A DNA stretch of 64,000 nt, taken from positions 26,209-90,208 of the forward strand of contig CAZIKB010000006.1 of the NCBI GenBank assembly GCA_964539665.1, in the 5' to 3' direction. Made by a program: the position numbers and the translations under genes. Each line of letters starts with the position of its first letter. Within the stretch, counting starts at the first letter, position 1. The notes beneath the pieces are model-generated. The model saw only the letters and a list, made by a program, of their open reading frames with translations, made no database searches and was not told where the DNA came from. This DNA comes from CAZIKB01 sp964539665. Lineage in GTDB: Bacteria > Zhuqueibacterota > Zhuqueibacteria > Oceanimicrobiales > Oceanimicrobiaceae. This document shows, piece by piece, positions 36,176 through 45,283 of this stretch.

Positions 36176-36928
36176 ATGTTAAATATCGTGCCTAAAAAGA
36201 TCACAGCACAAACGATTAAAGTAATCATCGTTCCTTCAACAGGGGCGCCACAGCCCGGGGACACTCTAAAGGTTGCAATCAATGTGGATATGTCGGAGAT
36301 AAATGAACTTTTGGGCGGTTTCAATGCCACTCTAACCTGGAGCGCGGATACTCTTCATTATCTTGAACATAGGGGCGCCACTACTGAAGGTTTTACCAAT
36401 CCTATCGTTAATGAACAAAAGGCTTCAGAGGGTCGGTTAACCTTTGGTAATTTTAATACTCAGGGCATGGGCGGGATTATCAACATATTGAATGTGCGTT
36501 ATTTGTTGGTTAGCGCTTCTGAAGCTATTCTCAGCTTAAAATTGGAATTTTCAGAGATGGTGGCAGCGCAAACATTTGTTAATCTGTTACCTTTTATTAA
36601 GATAATTGTAACCGACGTTGATGAACTGCATCAGGTTATCAGAATTCCTGGAGAATACCAGTTGTGGCAAAATTATCCCAATCCCTTTAACAGCAGAACC
36701 AACATTACCTTTACACTGCCGCAAGCCAGTAATGTCAATATCGCAATTTACAATATCTTAGGAAAAAAATTGCGAACCTTAGTGGATGCTCCGAAAGCTC
36801 CAGGGCGCTACCGATTGAGCTGGCAGGGAACTGATGAAAACGAAATAAATTTATCTTCGGGAATATACATCTGTCGAATTATAGCAGGTAACTTCAAAGC
36901 GGAAAAGACTATGCTTTATATCAAATGA
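36176..36928 (+). CDS. Cohesin-domain protein with T9SS sorting domain; start region disrupted
   Basis: 250 aa from the first ATG. A cohesin-like domain (about 20-140; PGDTLKVAINVDMS, ATLTWSADTLHYLEH, EGRLTFGNFNT) is followed by a T9SS sorting domain (NYPNPFNSRTNITFTLP to the end), as in the protein at 28334. The ATG at 36176 leaves almost no signal peptide. The frame is open upstream and encodes ENLFCLFLTIVC before it, reachable only from an ATT at 36137. A TTG one base later (36138) gives MKIYFVFF and then a stop. Adding one T to the T5 run at 36156-36160 would join this to LTIVCMLNIVPKKITA and make a full signal peptide, behind GGAG at 36123. I suspect a one-base loss. Confidence 0.75.
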   Translation: MLNIVPKKITAQTIKVIIVPSTGAPQPGDTLKVAINVDMSEINELLGGFNATLTWSADTLHYLEHRGATTEGFTNPIVNEQKASEGRLTFGNFNTQGMGGIINILNVRYLLVSASEAILSLKLEFSEMVAAQTFVNLLPFIKIIVTDVDELHQVIRIPGEYQLWQNYPNPFNSRTNITFTLPQASNVNIAIYNILGKKLRTLVDAPKAPGRYRLSWQGTDENEINLSSGIYICRIIAGNFKAEKTMLYIK

Positions 36929-37270
36929 GATATGATTAAAAAAGATAATAATTTTAATTTTAACTTAAATATTTTTCAGCATAACTAAGATGTAGAACGT
37001 AGAATAGTGATGTATGGTGTAAAATGTTTAAATCTGTAAAAATATGGGGGATCTGGCAGTAAACAATAAGAATAATTAAAAAACTAAGAATTTCCTTTAC
37101 ATACTGTTTTTAATCCAGAAAGCGTGTTTTTACTTTATTAAGCTGGTTAATATTGCCTTCTAATGAATGCTGGCCGGTCAGTATTTTTCTGGCAATATTA
37201 TATGGCAGCATTAATTCATTATAGAGAACTTTTAATTCATAAAATTTTTATTCAACACGAGGAGGCCACT
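36929..37270. other. 342-base AT-rich spacer
   Basis: I see no gene, RNA or clear terminator. An in-frame ATG at 37163 would extend the next gene, but the GAGGAGG site at 37259-37265 and the signal peptide place that start at 37271. Confidence 0.5.
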
Positions 37271-40200
37271 ATGAAAAAATTAAATTTTTTTTTGTTCAAG
37301 TCTGTAGTATGTTTGTTTATTATTAGTTCTGCCACTTTTCTTTTAAACACCCAGAGTTATGCACAAGTAGTTGGTGAAGTAATAGCTACTGTTGTTCCAA
37401 GTGATGACAATCCACCCCAATACGATGTGATTACTGTATCAATCAATGTCGACATGAGTGGAGTTCCAGATCCGGATAGTCTTTTAGGAGGCTACGGAGC
37501 CACCCTTGAATGGAATAAAGACGTCTTAACGTATTTGGGTCATTCAGGGGGGGACGACCCTTGGGGTGCACCAGTTCTTAGTGTCGACGACATAAGCATT
37601 GGTCTTGTTGGTTTTGGTCAATTCATTACTTCTGGTTACATCGGCGGTGATATAAACGTTATAAATTTTAGTTTCCGTGCGGATGGGGAACCGGGCACCA
37701 ACTCAGTACTGGATTTACAGGTTTTGGAAATGAATAGCTCTTCTTATAAGGACCTAACTAACATAGTAACCTCCAACGATTCTTCAGTAACAGTGGGGGG
37801 GGGGCCGGTGGCTCCGGAGATGGATGTTTCGGGGTTGAGTGTTTCGATTCCGGATGGGGACACAACACCTCGGGCAGCAGACGATACGGATTTTGGCGAT
37901 GTGGATGTAGCCAGTGGCACGAACCCGAACACCTTCACGATCACCAATTCGGGTACGGCTGCGTTGAATCTGACCGATAGCCCGAGGGTGACGATAGCAG
38001 GGACGCATGCAGGGGACTTCACGCTGACGACGGATGCCAGTACGCCGGTGGCAAGCGGCGGCGGCACGACGACGTTCACGATCACGTTTGACCCCAGTAG
38101 TGCTGGTTTACGCAGCGCCACGGTTAGCATCGCCAACAACGATGCCGATGAGAATCCGTACAACTTCTCGATTCAAGGTACGGGGGCTATTGTTCCTGAG
38201 ATGGATGTTTCCGGGAATGGTAACTCCATTGCCGACGGTGATGCCACCCCTTCGCCGACCGACGATACGGATTTTGGCAGTGTGAACGTAGCCAGTGGCA
38301 CGAACCCGAACACCTTCACGATCACCAATTCGGGTACGGCTGNNNNNNNNNNNNNNNNNNNNNNNNNNNNNNNNNNNNNNNNNNNNNNNNNNNNNNNNNN
38401 NNNNNNNNNNNNNNNNNNNNNNNNNNNNNNNNNNNNNNNNNNCCACGGTTAGCATCGCCAACAACGATGCCGATGAGAATCCGTACAACTTCTCGATCCA
38501 GGGCACGGGGGGGACGGCTGCCGTTTGTGATCTCTCTGTCAATCCCAACTCACATGATTTTGGAGATGTCGAAGCTGGGACTTTTGAAGACAAGACCTTT
38601 GTACTCTCTAATGCAGTGGATGCTACCGCGAATGTTGTGGGGAGTGGCAGCCTCACGGGTGATCCAGAGTTTTCTATCGTAAGTGGAGCAGGTTACGATA
38701 TTCCACCTGGTGGCACACATGAATTAGTTATCCGATTTGATTGTCGCCCAATAGATCCTGGTGATCCAAACACCATATTGCATTTAACTACCTGCCAATT
38801 AGATGAGGCTATCGATGTGCCCTTAACTGGCGAGTGCGTAGTAACTCTGATTCCTGATATTGCCGCTACACCGAGTCACGTCTATTTTGGTGAATTATGG
38901 GTTGAAACACAGTATAAAAGAGTCTTTACATTGGTGAATGAGGGTACAGCAGAACTGGAAATTACCGATAAAAAACTAAGAGGGTCAAATGGTGATCAAT
39001 TTGAAGTCACAAATGCAGATATGCCGATAGTGTTGGCTCCGGGTGAAAGCCACGAAGTAACCGTTCGATTTAGCCCGACTTCTACAGGTGTAAAAAATGC
39101 TCATATGCGGTTTTTCAGCAACGATCCCGATGAAAATCCTTTTCCTGTAACATTTAAAGGCATAGGCAAAGGTGAACCTGGTACACAAGACATAGCAGTT
39201 AGTCCACTAAGCCTGGATTTTGGCAACGTAGCAGTTAGTAAAGAATTTGCCATGAAGGTCGTGGTAAAAAATGAGGGTGGTGCAGTTTTAGAAGTAGATT
39301 CTACAAATGTCAAAGGTCAGGATGCCGATCAATGGAAGGTTACTGATGGTGCTGCTCCTTTTACGATTTCTCCAGGTGACAGTCATGAAGTGACCATTAG
39401 CATGAGTCCCACAACTGAAGGTGCAAAGAGTGCCTCGTTGCAGATTGTTAGTAATGATCCAGATGAGAATCCAATTGAGGTGTCTTTGACAGGTAATGGT
39501 TTCATAGATTTGATGCAGGAGATAACTATTGTATTTGGTGAATTCGAAGGCGCCGATTTTAGTGATGTGACTTATGATGCTTATATCGACAAACGTAGAG
39601 ATAATTTCAATATGGGAGCGGAAGATTTTCTTAGAGTAGGAAATGACGGTCCTCCAAATAAGAGACCGAATCGAACCTTGATCAAATTTGACTTTTTATC
39701 CGGTCTTGCCGCTTCAGGAGTTACAGAAGCGAGTCAAATTTTGGATGCAAGATTAGAACTGGATGTGTATTCCAGTGAAGGAGCTGATGAAGAAGGATTG
39801 TCTGTTGAAATCTTCAGATTACTTAGAGATTGGGAAGAAGGCAATACAGCTTATGCACAAGCTCAAGCGAATGAAGTGACCTGGAATTCAGTAAAACATG
39901 AAAGTGAAAATTGGTCAACGTCCGGGGCAGGTGATGTGAATAACGATCGAGCAGAAACGCCAGACGATACAAGCATTGTAAATTCGATCGGAAAAGTGGA
40001 TTGGGATGTGACATCATCGGTTCAATATATTTTTGAGAACAGCATGAATTATGGATGGTTATTACAAGCTCAAGATGAGAGTAAGGATAATTACTATCGT
40101 TTTTATAGCCGTGAGCATACGAAAATATCCTCTCGTCCAAAATTAACCATAATTGCTAAAGTCACATCAGGTGCTTTAACTCATTTGCAATTCGTTCAGG

Positions 40201-40583
40201 CCGATAATTCGAATAAACCTGGAGACCTGGTATCAAATCTAAATGTAGTTCAGCAAGAAAATTCGAATTCAAATTTGCCAACGGATTTTTCATTATCACA
40301 AAATTATCCCAATCCTTTCAATCCAGAAACACAGATACGGTTTGCACTGCCAATATCAGCAATCGTGACAATCAATGTTTATGATATTAGAGGCAGAGTA
40401 ATTAAAACTTTATTAGACCTGAATTTTAAACCTTCTGGAATTCATACAGTGATTTGGGATGGACGGAACAAAGAAGGCAGTATCATTTCTTCTGGTATGT
40501 ATTTCTACAGGATATTGGCACAACCTCAAAATGGTGAGAGAAAATCCTATGTTCAGACTAAGAAATTGATTTTTCTCAAATAG
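37271..40583 (+). CDS. Cohesin / ASH-repeat / DNRLRE surface protein with T9SS sorting domain, interrupted by an assembly gap
   Basis: The ATG at 37271 follows GAGGAGG and gives a signal peptide (SVVCLFIISSATFLL). A cohesin-like domain is encoded at about 37373-37790 (ATLEWNKDVLTYLGHSGG). Several ASH/HYDIN-type beta-sandwich repeats follow (37813-39500; FTITNSGTAALNL, SIANNDADENPYNFSIQGTG, then more diverged copies). A DNRLRE domain (39545-40165; DAYIDKRRDNFNMG, RTLIKFDF) and a T9SS domain (40285-40580; NYPNPFNPETQIRFALP) finish it. 100 N at 38343-38442 shift the apparent frame, but the repeat period shows the true gap is 156 bases, which restores one reading frame. It is the third sorted cohesin protein of the cluster and the longest, so a spacer arm is plausible. 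Confidence 0.82.
37795..37804 (+). repeat. G10 homopolymer inside the coding region
   Basis: Ten consecutive G encode the Gly linker (TVGGGP) between the cohesin and the first ASH repeat. Shorter runs (G5 near 38182, G7 at 38507-38513) sit at the ends of the repeat units. Slippage here would shift the frame of a surface protein. Confidence 0.85.
37907..38510 (+). repeat. GC-rich tandem repeat of ASH-type units, period 381 bp
   Basis: A 55-base segment at 37907-37961 recurs exactly at 38288-38342, so the unit is 381 bases. The 3' part of the unit at 38118 onward recurs at 38443 onward after the N gap with few changes. The block is visibly richer in G and C than its surroundings. Near-identity of units explains why the assembler left a gap. 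Confidence 0.85.
38343..38442. other. Assembly gap of 100 N
   Basis: Exactly 100 N, the usual placeholder for unknown length. With a 381-base unit, CCACGGTTAG should reappear 381 bases after 38118, which needs 156 missing bases (or 156 plus multiples of 381). Confidence 0.95.
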
Positions 40584-40600
40584 TAATAACACTTAATGGA

Positions 40601-40655
40601 AGCCCGAATTCGTTGAAATGTATTTTCAATGTATCGGGCTTTCCATGTTTTTTTT
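40601..40655 (+). terminator. Rho-independent terminator of the cohesin cluster
   Basis: AGCCCGA (40601-40607) pairs with TCGGGCT (40634-40640), an inner TTGAAA/TTTCAA helix extends the stem, and a run of eight T lies at 40648-40655. Confidence 0.85.
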
Positions 40656-40964
40656 AAAAAAATAATACATTCCTTCACTTATTGTTGACAGTTCCACAAA
40701 TTTGCTCACGTACTGTCATTTATAAAACGATGTGTTATATAAGGCGGTCAGTTCGCCCTTGCTCCAAGTTTTGCTGGGGATTGAGAAAAGAAGAAGACAT
40801 GCAACCGTTATATATTAGGTCTCACTATGGTCTGCCTTGTGCGTTAAGCCACTTTCTAGTTCGAGATTTTCAACCGACTCGAAACGAAGCAAAACAAAGG
40901 TGCCCTATAGCTGACTTGTTACTTATTCACCAATATTCTTATTGACTAATTACTAAAAAATCGC
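40656..40964. other. Spacer between the cohesin cluster and lepA
   Basis: The 87-codon frame at 40682-40945 has no family resemblance, no ribosome binding site and an odd composition. The stretch is richer in G/C than normal spacers here and could hold an RNA, but I do not recognise 6S, tmRNA, SRP or RNase P signatures. TGACAGT (40685) and ACTGTCA form a loose dyad at its start. Confidence 0.3.
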
Positions 40965-41023
40965 TAAATTATCGGCTTTGAAAATAATGCCGATAATTTA
41001 GAGCCAGATCAAATGATCTGGCT
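40965..41023 (+). promoter_or_regulatory. Two adjacent hairpins upstream of lepA
   Basis: TAAATTATCGGC (40965-40976) pairs with GCCGATAATTTA (40989-41000), a perfect 12-bp stem. AGCCAGATCA (41002-41011) pairs with TGATCTGGCT (41014-41023), followed by TTTG. The second resembles a short terminator. Together they may insulate or attenuate transcription entering lepA, 135 bases on. Confidence 0.45.
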
Positions 41024-41158
41024 TTTGTATATTATTCATTACCAATGAAACTGTCCTTCATTTTGATCGCCGGCTAATTGGGAATAGATTAACTAACATT
41101 AGTTGTTGTTTAACTGACTATCAGAAATTATTAAGAAGGTTGGCTATTAAAATTTAAA

Positions 41159-42952
41159 ATGCATATAAAAAAAGTCAGAAATTTTTGTATTATCGCACAC
41201 ATTGACCACGGCAAATCCACGCTGGCTGATCGGATTTTAGAAAAGACCGGCACCCTGGCTAAAGTAGGCATGAATCAGGTTTTAGACGACATGGATCTGG
41301 AGCGCGAAAGAGGTATTACCATCAAAGCGCACACCGTTACCATGAATTACAAAGCCAAAGACAGGCAGGTTTACATGTTGAATTTAATTGATACCCCCGG
41401 CCATGTGGATTTTACTTATGAAGTCTCCCGCAGTCTGGCGGCCTGCGAAGGTGCCATTTTAGTGGTTGATGCGGCACAGGGTGTTGAGGCTCAGACCATT
41501 AGCAATCTTTATTTGGCTTTAGATAATGATTTAACTATTATTCCGGTTATCAATAAAATCGATTTACAAAGCGCGCAGGTTGAAAATGTTAAGCATCAAA
41601 TTACCGAAATATTGGGTATCAGCGAGAATGAAATTATTTTAACCAGCGCCAAAGAAGGTCAGGGAATTGAAGATATTCTGGAGGCGGTTGTACAGAGAAT
41701 TCCTGCTCCTGAAGGAGATGCTAAGGCGCCCCTGCAAGCTTTAATTTTTGATTCAATTTTTGATTCATATCGCGGAGCAATTGCATATATTCGCGTATTT
41801 GCTGGCGCCATGCAACCCGGCATGGAAATCAAATTTTTTAAAACAGGTAAAAAGTTTGAAGTTGCAGAAGTTGGAGTTTTACAATTAAAGAAAATTAAAA
41901 AAGGGCAGCTTTCTGTTGGTGAGGTGGGGTATTGTATTGCAGGAGTTAAACAGGTACAAGATACAAAAGTTGGCGATACTATTACCAGCGCGCGAAATCC
42001 TGCCCCCAATCCTCTGCCTGGCTATAAGGATGTAAAACCCATGGTTTTTAGCGGACTTTTCCCGACCGATAATGAAGATTATGAGGAACTCCGCTCATCG
42101 TTAGAACGTCTAAAACTAAACGATGCTTCCCTGATTTATGAACCAGAATCATCACAGGCTTTGGGCTTCGGATTTAGATGTGGATTTTTGGGACTACTGC
42201 ATATGGAAATAATTCAGGAACGGGTGGAAAGAGAGTATGGACTAAGTATTTTGACTACCGTGCCTAATGTTGAGTATAAGGCATACACAAAAAAAGGACA
42301 AACAGTGATTGTAGACAACCCGGCACTTCTTCCGCCAGTGGGGGAAATTGATAACATAGAAGAGCCCTACATATCCTCCAATATCATTACTCCAACCGAA
42401 TATATCGGAAATATCATGAAACTTGCTCAGGAACGTCGAGGTATTTATAAAACCACGGAATACATCGACCCAACCAGGGCAGATTTACATTACGATTTCC
42501 CTTTATCTGAAATCATTTTTGATTTTTATGATAAATTAAAATCTTTAACTCGGGGATATGCATCGTTTGATTATCATTTTGCAAATTACAGAAAAGCAGA
42601 TTTAGTTAAGCTTGATATATTAATAAATAATGACCCGGTTGATGCCTTATCTTATATTATTCATAAGGATAAGGCTTTTGAGTGGGGACGCAAAATATGT
42701 AGCAAGCTTAAAGAACTGATTCCTAAACAGCTTTACGAAGTGGTTGTTCAGGCAGCAATCGGCAGCAAAATTATTTCTCGTTCAACGGTAAAGGCATTAA
42801 GGAAAAATGTTACCGCCAAATGCTATGGCGGCGACATTAGTCGAAAACGTAAACTATTAGAAAGGCAAAAAGAAGGCAAAAAGCGGATGAAGCAGGTTGG
42901 AAGAGTAGAATTACCACAAGAAGCTTTTTTAGCAGTATTGAAAGTCGATTGA
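41159..42952 (+). CDS. lepA: Elongation factor 4 (LepA)
   Basis: A ribosome-associated translational GTPase that helps back-translocation and recovery of stalled ribosomes. 597 aa, the usual length. G-motifs are AHIDHGKSTL (P-loop), DTPGHVDF (G3) and INKID (G4), and the segment RGITIKAHTV is switch I. The C-terminal LepA-specific domain contains HKDKAFEWGRKIC, AIGSKIISRSTVKALRKNV and the basic KCYGGDISRKRKLLERQKEGKKRMK, both family hallmarks. It is followed after 19 bases by signal peptidase I, a common lepA-lepB pairing. Confidence 0.97.
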   Translation: MHIKKVRNFCIIAHIDHGKSTLADRILEKTGTLAKVGMNQVLDDMDLERERGITIKAHTVTMNYKAKDRQVYMLNLIDTPGHVDFTYEVSRSLAACEGAILVVDAAQGVEAQTISNLYLALDNDLTIIPVINKIDLQSAQVENVKHQITEILGISENEIILTSAKEGQGIEDILEAVVQRIPAPEGDAKAPLQALIFDSIFDSYRGAIAYIRVFAGAMQPGMEIKFFKTGKKFEVAEVGVLQLKKIKKGQLSVGEVGYCIAGVKQVQDTKVGDTITSARNPAPNPLPGYKDVKPMVFSGLFPTDNEDYEELRSSLERLKLNDASLIYEPESSQALGFGFRCGFLGLLHMEIIQERVEREYGLSILTTVPNVEYKAYTKKGQTVIVDNPALLPPVGEIDNIEEPYISSNIITPTEYIGNIMKLAQERRGIYKTTEYIDPTRADLHYDFPLSEIIFDFYDKLKSLTRGYASFDYHFANYRKADLVKLDILINNDPVDALSYIIHKDKAFEWGRKICSKLKELIPKQLYEVVVQAAIGSKIISRSTVKALRKNVTAKCYGGDISRKRKLLERQKEGKKRMKQVGRVELPQEAFLAVLKVD

Positions 42953-42971
42953 AATAATATAGGAGCTAAGA

Positions 42972-43790
42972 ATGAAATATAAACGCCATACAAATGCGTT
43001 ATCCCAGGAAAAATCAAAGATGAATAAGTCTTTATCAACTGAATCGGACAATAAGAAAAAGAGACAGAAGAAAAACAGCGCCCGAGAATACACGGAGGCG
43101 ATATTGGTTGCTCTTTTAGCTGCTATGTTTTTACGCGCATTTGTTATTCAGGCCTTTCGCATTCCCACGGGTTCTATGAAAGATACCCTGCTGGTGGGTG
43201 ATTTCCTTTTGGTAAACAAATTTATTTATGGAGTACGTACACCAGATAGAATTCCGGTAATCGACGCCAAAATTCCAGGTCCATTCCGGCTCCCCGCATT
43301 TAAAATACCTAAGAATGGAGATGTTGTGGTGTTTAAATACCCCAGAGACGAATCATTGGATTATATTAAGAGATGTATTGCTGTTGGTGGGCAAACAGTG
43401 GAGGTGCGTAACGGCGATGTCTTTGTGGATGGTAAACTTGAAGGCAATAAATTAGAACTTGGAACCAGGTATGATTATTCTCCGGATGAGAGGCGTGAAT
43501 ACAACTACACAAAAATCACAAACTCTTATGGTAAATCGTATGTGATCCGACATGATGCAAATCATTACCTGCAAGATAACAGCCATAATTTTGGACCAGT
43601 AAAAGTTCCTGACGGACACTTTTTTATGATGGGAGATAATCGAGATAACAGTGCCGACAGCCGATCATGGGGCTTTTTACCCAAGGAAAATGTAGTAGGT
43701 GAAGCCCTGGTAATTTATTTTTCATGGAACAAAAACGAAAGTTTATTGAGTTTAATTCGCTGGTCCAGGATTGCAAATTTGATTCGTTAA
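42972..43790 (+). CDS. lepB: Signal peptidase I
   Basis: 272 aa. It cleaves signal peptides of Sec/Tat-exported proteins at the outer face of the inner membrane. An N-terminal charged cytoplasmic segment (about 40 residues) is followed by one membrane helix (AILVALLAAMFLRAFVI). The catalytic Ser is in FRIPTGSMKDTL and the catalytic Lys in YIKRCIAVGGQ. The late box FFMMGDNRDNSADSRSWGF is intact. AGGAG lies seven bases before the ATG. The many secreted proteins in this window are its likely substrates. Confidence 0.95.
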   Translation: MKYKRHTNALSQEKSKMNKSLSTESDNKKKRQKKNSAREYTEAILVALLAAMFLRAFVIQAFRIPTGSMKDTLLVGDFLLVNKFIYGVRTPDRIPVIDAKIPGPFRLPAFKIPKNGDVVVFKYPRDESLDYIKRCIAVGGQTVEVRNGDVFVDGKLEGNKLELGTRYDYSPDERREYNYTKITNSYGKSYVIRHDANHYLQDNSHNFGPVKVPDGHFFMMGDNRDNSADSRSWGFLPKENVVGEALVIYFSWNKNESLLSLIRWSRIANLIR

Positions 43791-43817
43791 AATATTTTTC
43801 CCGTTTATTAACATATA

Positions 43818-45014
43818 ATGACCGCTGGTCTGTACATTCACATACCTTTCTGTGAAAAAAAGTGCGGATATTGTGATTTTTATTCTGTTGAACAAAGAGA
43901 TTCACAAATTCCTTCCTTTTTAATAGCTCTAATAAATGAATTAAACCTCTATTCCCGCGACGCAACCATACAGGGAATGGTCTTCGAGACTGTCTATTTT
44001 GGCGGTGGCACGCCATCGGTTTTGAAAGCTGAACAAATTCATTCGATTCTTGACAACCTTTTATTAAAATTTAAATTTGTTTCTAATCCTGAAATCACAG
44101 TAGAAACCAATCCTGGTACTGTTAATTTACATAAACTCATAGCTTATCGAAAAGTCGGGATTAATCGATTGAGCCTGGGTGTGCAAACATTTCAACCTGA
44201 TGAGCTCAAACTACTGGAACGCATTCATACGGTAGAAGAATCGAAGGAGACCTTTCGAAATGCCCGGAAAGCTGGTTTTGAAAATATAAGTGTTGATTTA
44301 TTATTCGCGCTGCCGAATCAAAGTTTAAAGAGCTGGCAAAGCAATTTAGACATGGCTTGCGACCTTACTCCTGAACATATTTCTGCTTATAACCTTACAG
44401 TTGAAAAGGACACTCCTTTCGCTGCAAGAATCAGGGATGGAGAACTCAACAATTCCAACCAGGAAGTTCAAAGAGAGATGCACCTTACCACAATAGAATT
44501 TTTACAGTCCAGAGGGTTCTACCAGTACGAAATATCCAATTATGCTCTCCTCGATTTCGAATCGATGCATAATCAAAAATATTGGGATGGCAGCTTTTAT
44601 TTAGGTGTGGGACCTTCGGCTCATTCATTTATTGATAAGCGGCGGTTTTGGAACGTGAGTGATTTAACAAAATACATAGAATTGCTTACAAATGAAAAAT
44701 CAGCAGTTGCTGATGAGGAATATTTGAACCTGAATACCCAATCCTTTGAAAAAATTCTGTTGGGCCTGCGTCAGATAAAGGGTATTAATCTAAGAGCTTT
44801 TGAAACCGATTTTGGCTTCTCTTTTTTTGATAAATATTTTAAGCAGTTGTCCAGGTTTATCGATTTGAATTTGAAAATAAGTAACATTACTGAGGAATTG
44901 ACCAATGGAACTCGCAACATTAAAGGCGAATTTTTGGAAATCGAAGACGGATTTCTCAGGTTGACCGGACAGGGACTTTTACTCTGTGATTCAATATGTA
45001 TGGAATTTATTTAA
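43818..45014 (+). CDS. hemW: HemW-type radical SAM protein (coproporphyrinogen oxidase-like)
   Basis: 398 aa. The N-terminal YIHIPFCEKKCGYCDFYS holds the radical SAM C-x3-C-x2-C cluster motif with the extra aromatic/Asp-Phe residues of the HemN/HemW family. YFGGGTPS, TVETNPGT and INRLSLGVQTF follow, and a C-terminal HemN-like domain completes it. The length and the lack of the HemN N-terminal extension favour HemW, a heme chaperone, over true HemN. It lies 27 bases behind lepB and is probably in the lepA-lepB-hemW operon. Confidence 0.88.
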   Translation: MTAGLYIHIPFCEKKCGYCDFYSVEQRDSQIPSFLIALINELNLYSRDATIQGMVFETVYFGGGTPSVLKAEQIHSILDNLLLKFKFVSNPEITVETNPGTVNLHKLIAYRKVGINRLSLGVQTFQPDELKLLERIHTVEESKETFRNARKAGFENISVDLLFALPNQSLKSWQSNLDMACDLTPEHISAYNLTVEKDTPFAARIRDGELNNSNQEVQREMHLTTIEFLQSRGFYQYEISNYALLDFESMHNQKYWDGSFYLGVGPSAHSFIDKRRFWNVSDLTKYIELLTNEKSAVADEEYLNLNTQSFEKILLGLRQIKGINLRAFETDFGFSFFDKYFKQLSRFIDLNLKISNITEELTNGTRNIKGEFLEIEDGFLRLTGQGLLLCDSICMEFI

Positions 45015-45283
45015 TTTTAATAGTCTTTGATTCGATAATGTCGCTGGTAGACAGATTTAAGCAAATCACTATTTTCTTATTCCCTTATAACCTTGTACCC
45101 AAGATTTGATCTTTCTATTTTCGTGCAAAAAAATGCAAGGAATTTTCATCTGAAATTAATATATTAATCAACCTTCAATTGACCTTTAATTTACCTTTAT
45201 AATTTTGTAAAGGTTAATAAAAATATTTATTATTGCTAACAAGTAGAGAGTTTATTTTTATACTTAACATTTTGGGAGGAGAA

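Noticed and set aside
37907..38510. Tandem repeats that might suggest a CRISPR array
   Set aside because: The 381-bp units encode in-frame beta-sandwich domains; there are no short repeats with unique spacers.
38108..38656. Minus-strand and alternate plus-strand frames running through the N gap
   Set aside because: They exist only because Ns contain no stop codons and because the gap length is arbitrary; the true frame is the 37271-40583 gene.
17372..40583. Presence of T9SS machinery genes (Por/Spr/Gld) in the window
   Set aside because: None of the core components was found; only substrates with sorting domains are present.
40682..40945. 87-codon open frame before lepA
   Set aside because: No ribosome binding site, no recognisable family, odd composition, and it begins right behind a terminator; more likely non-coding.
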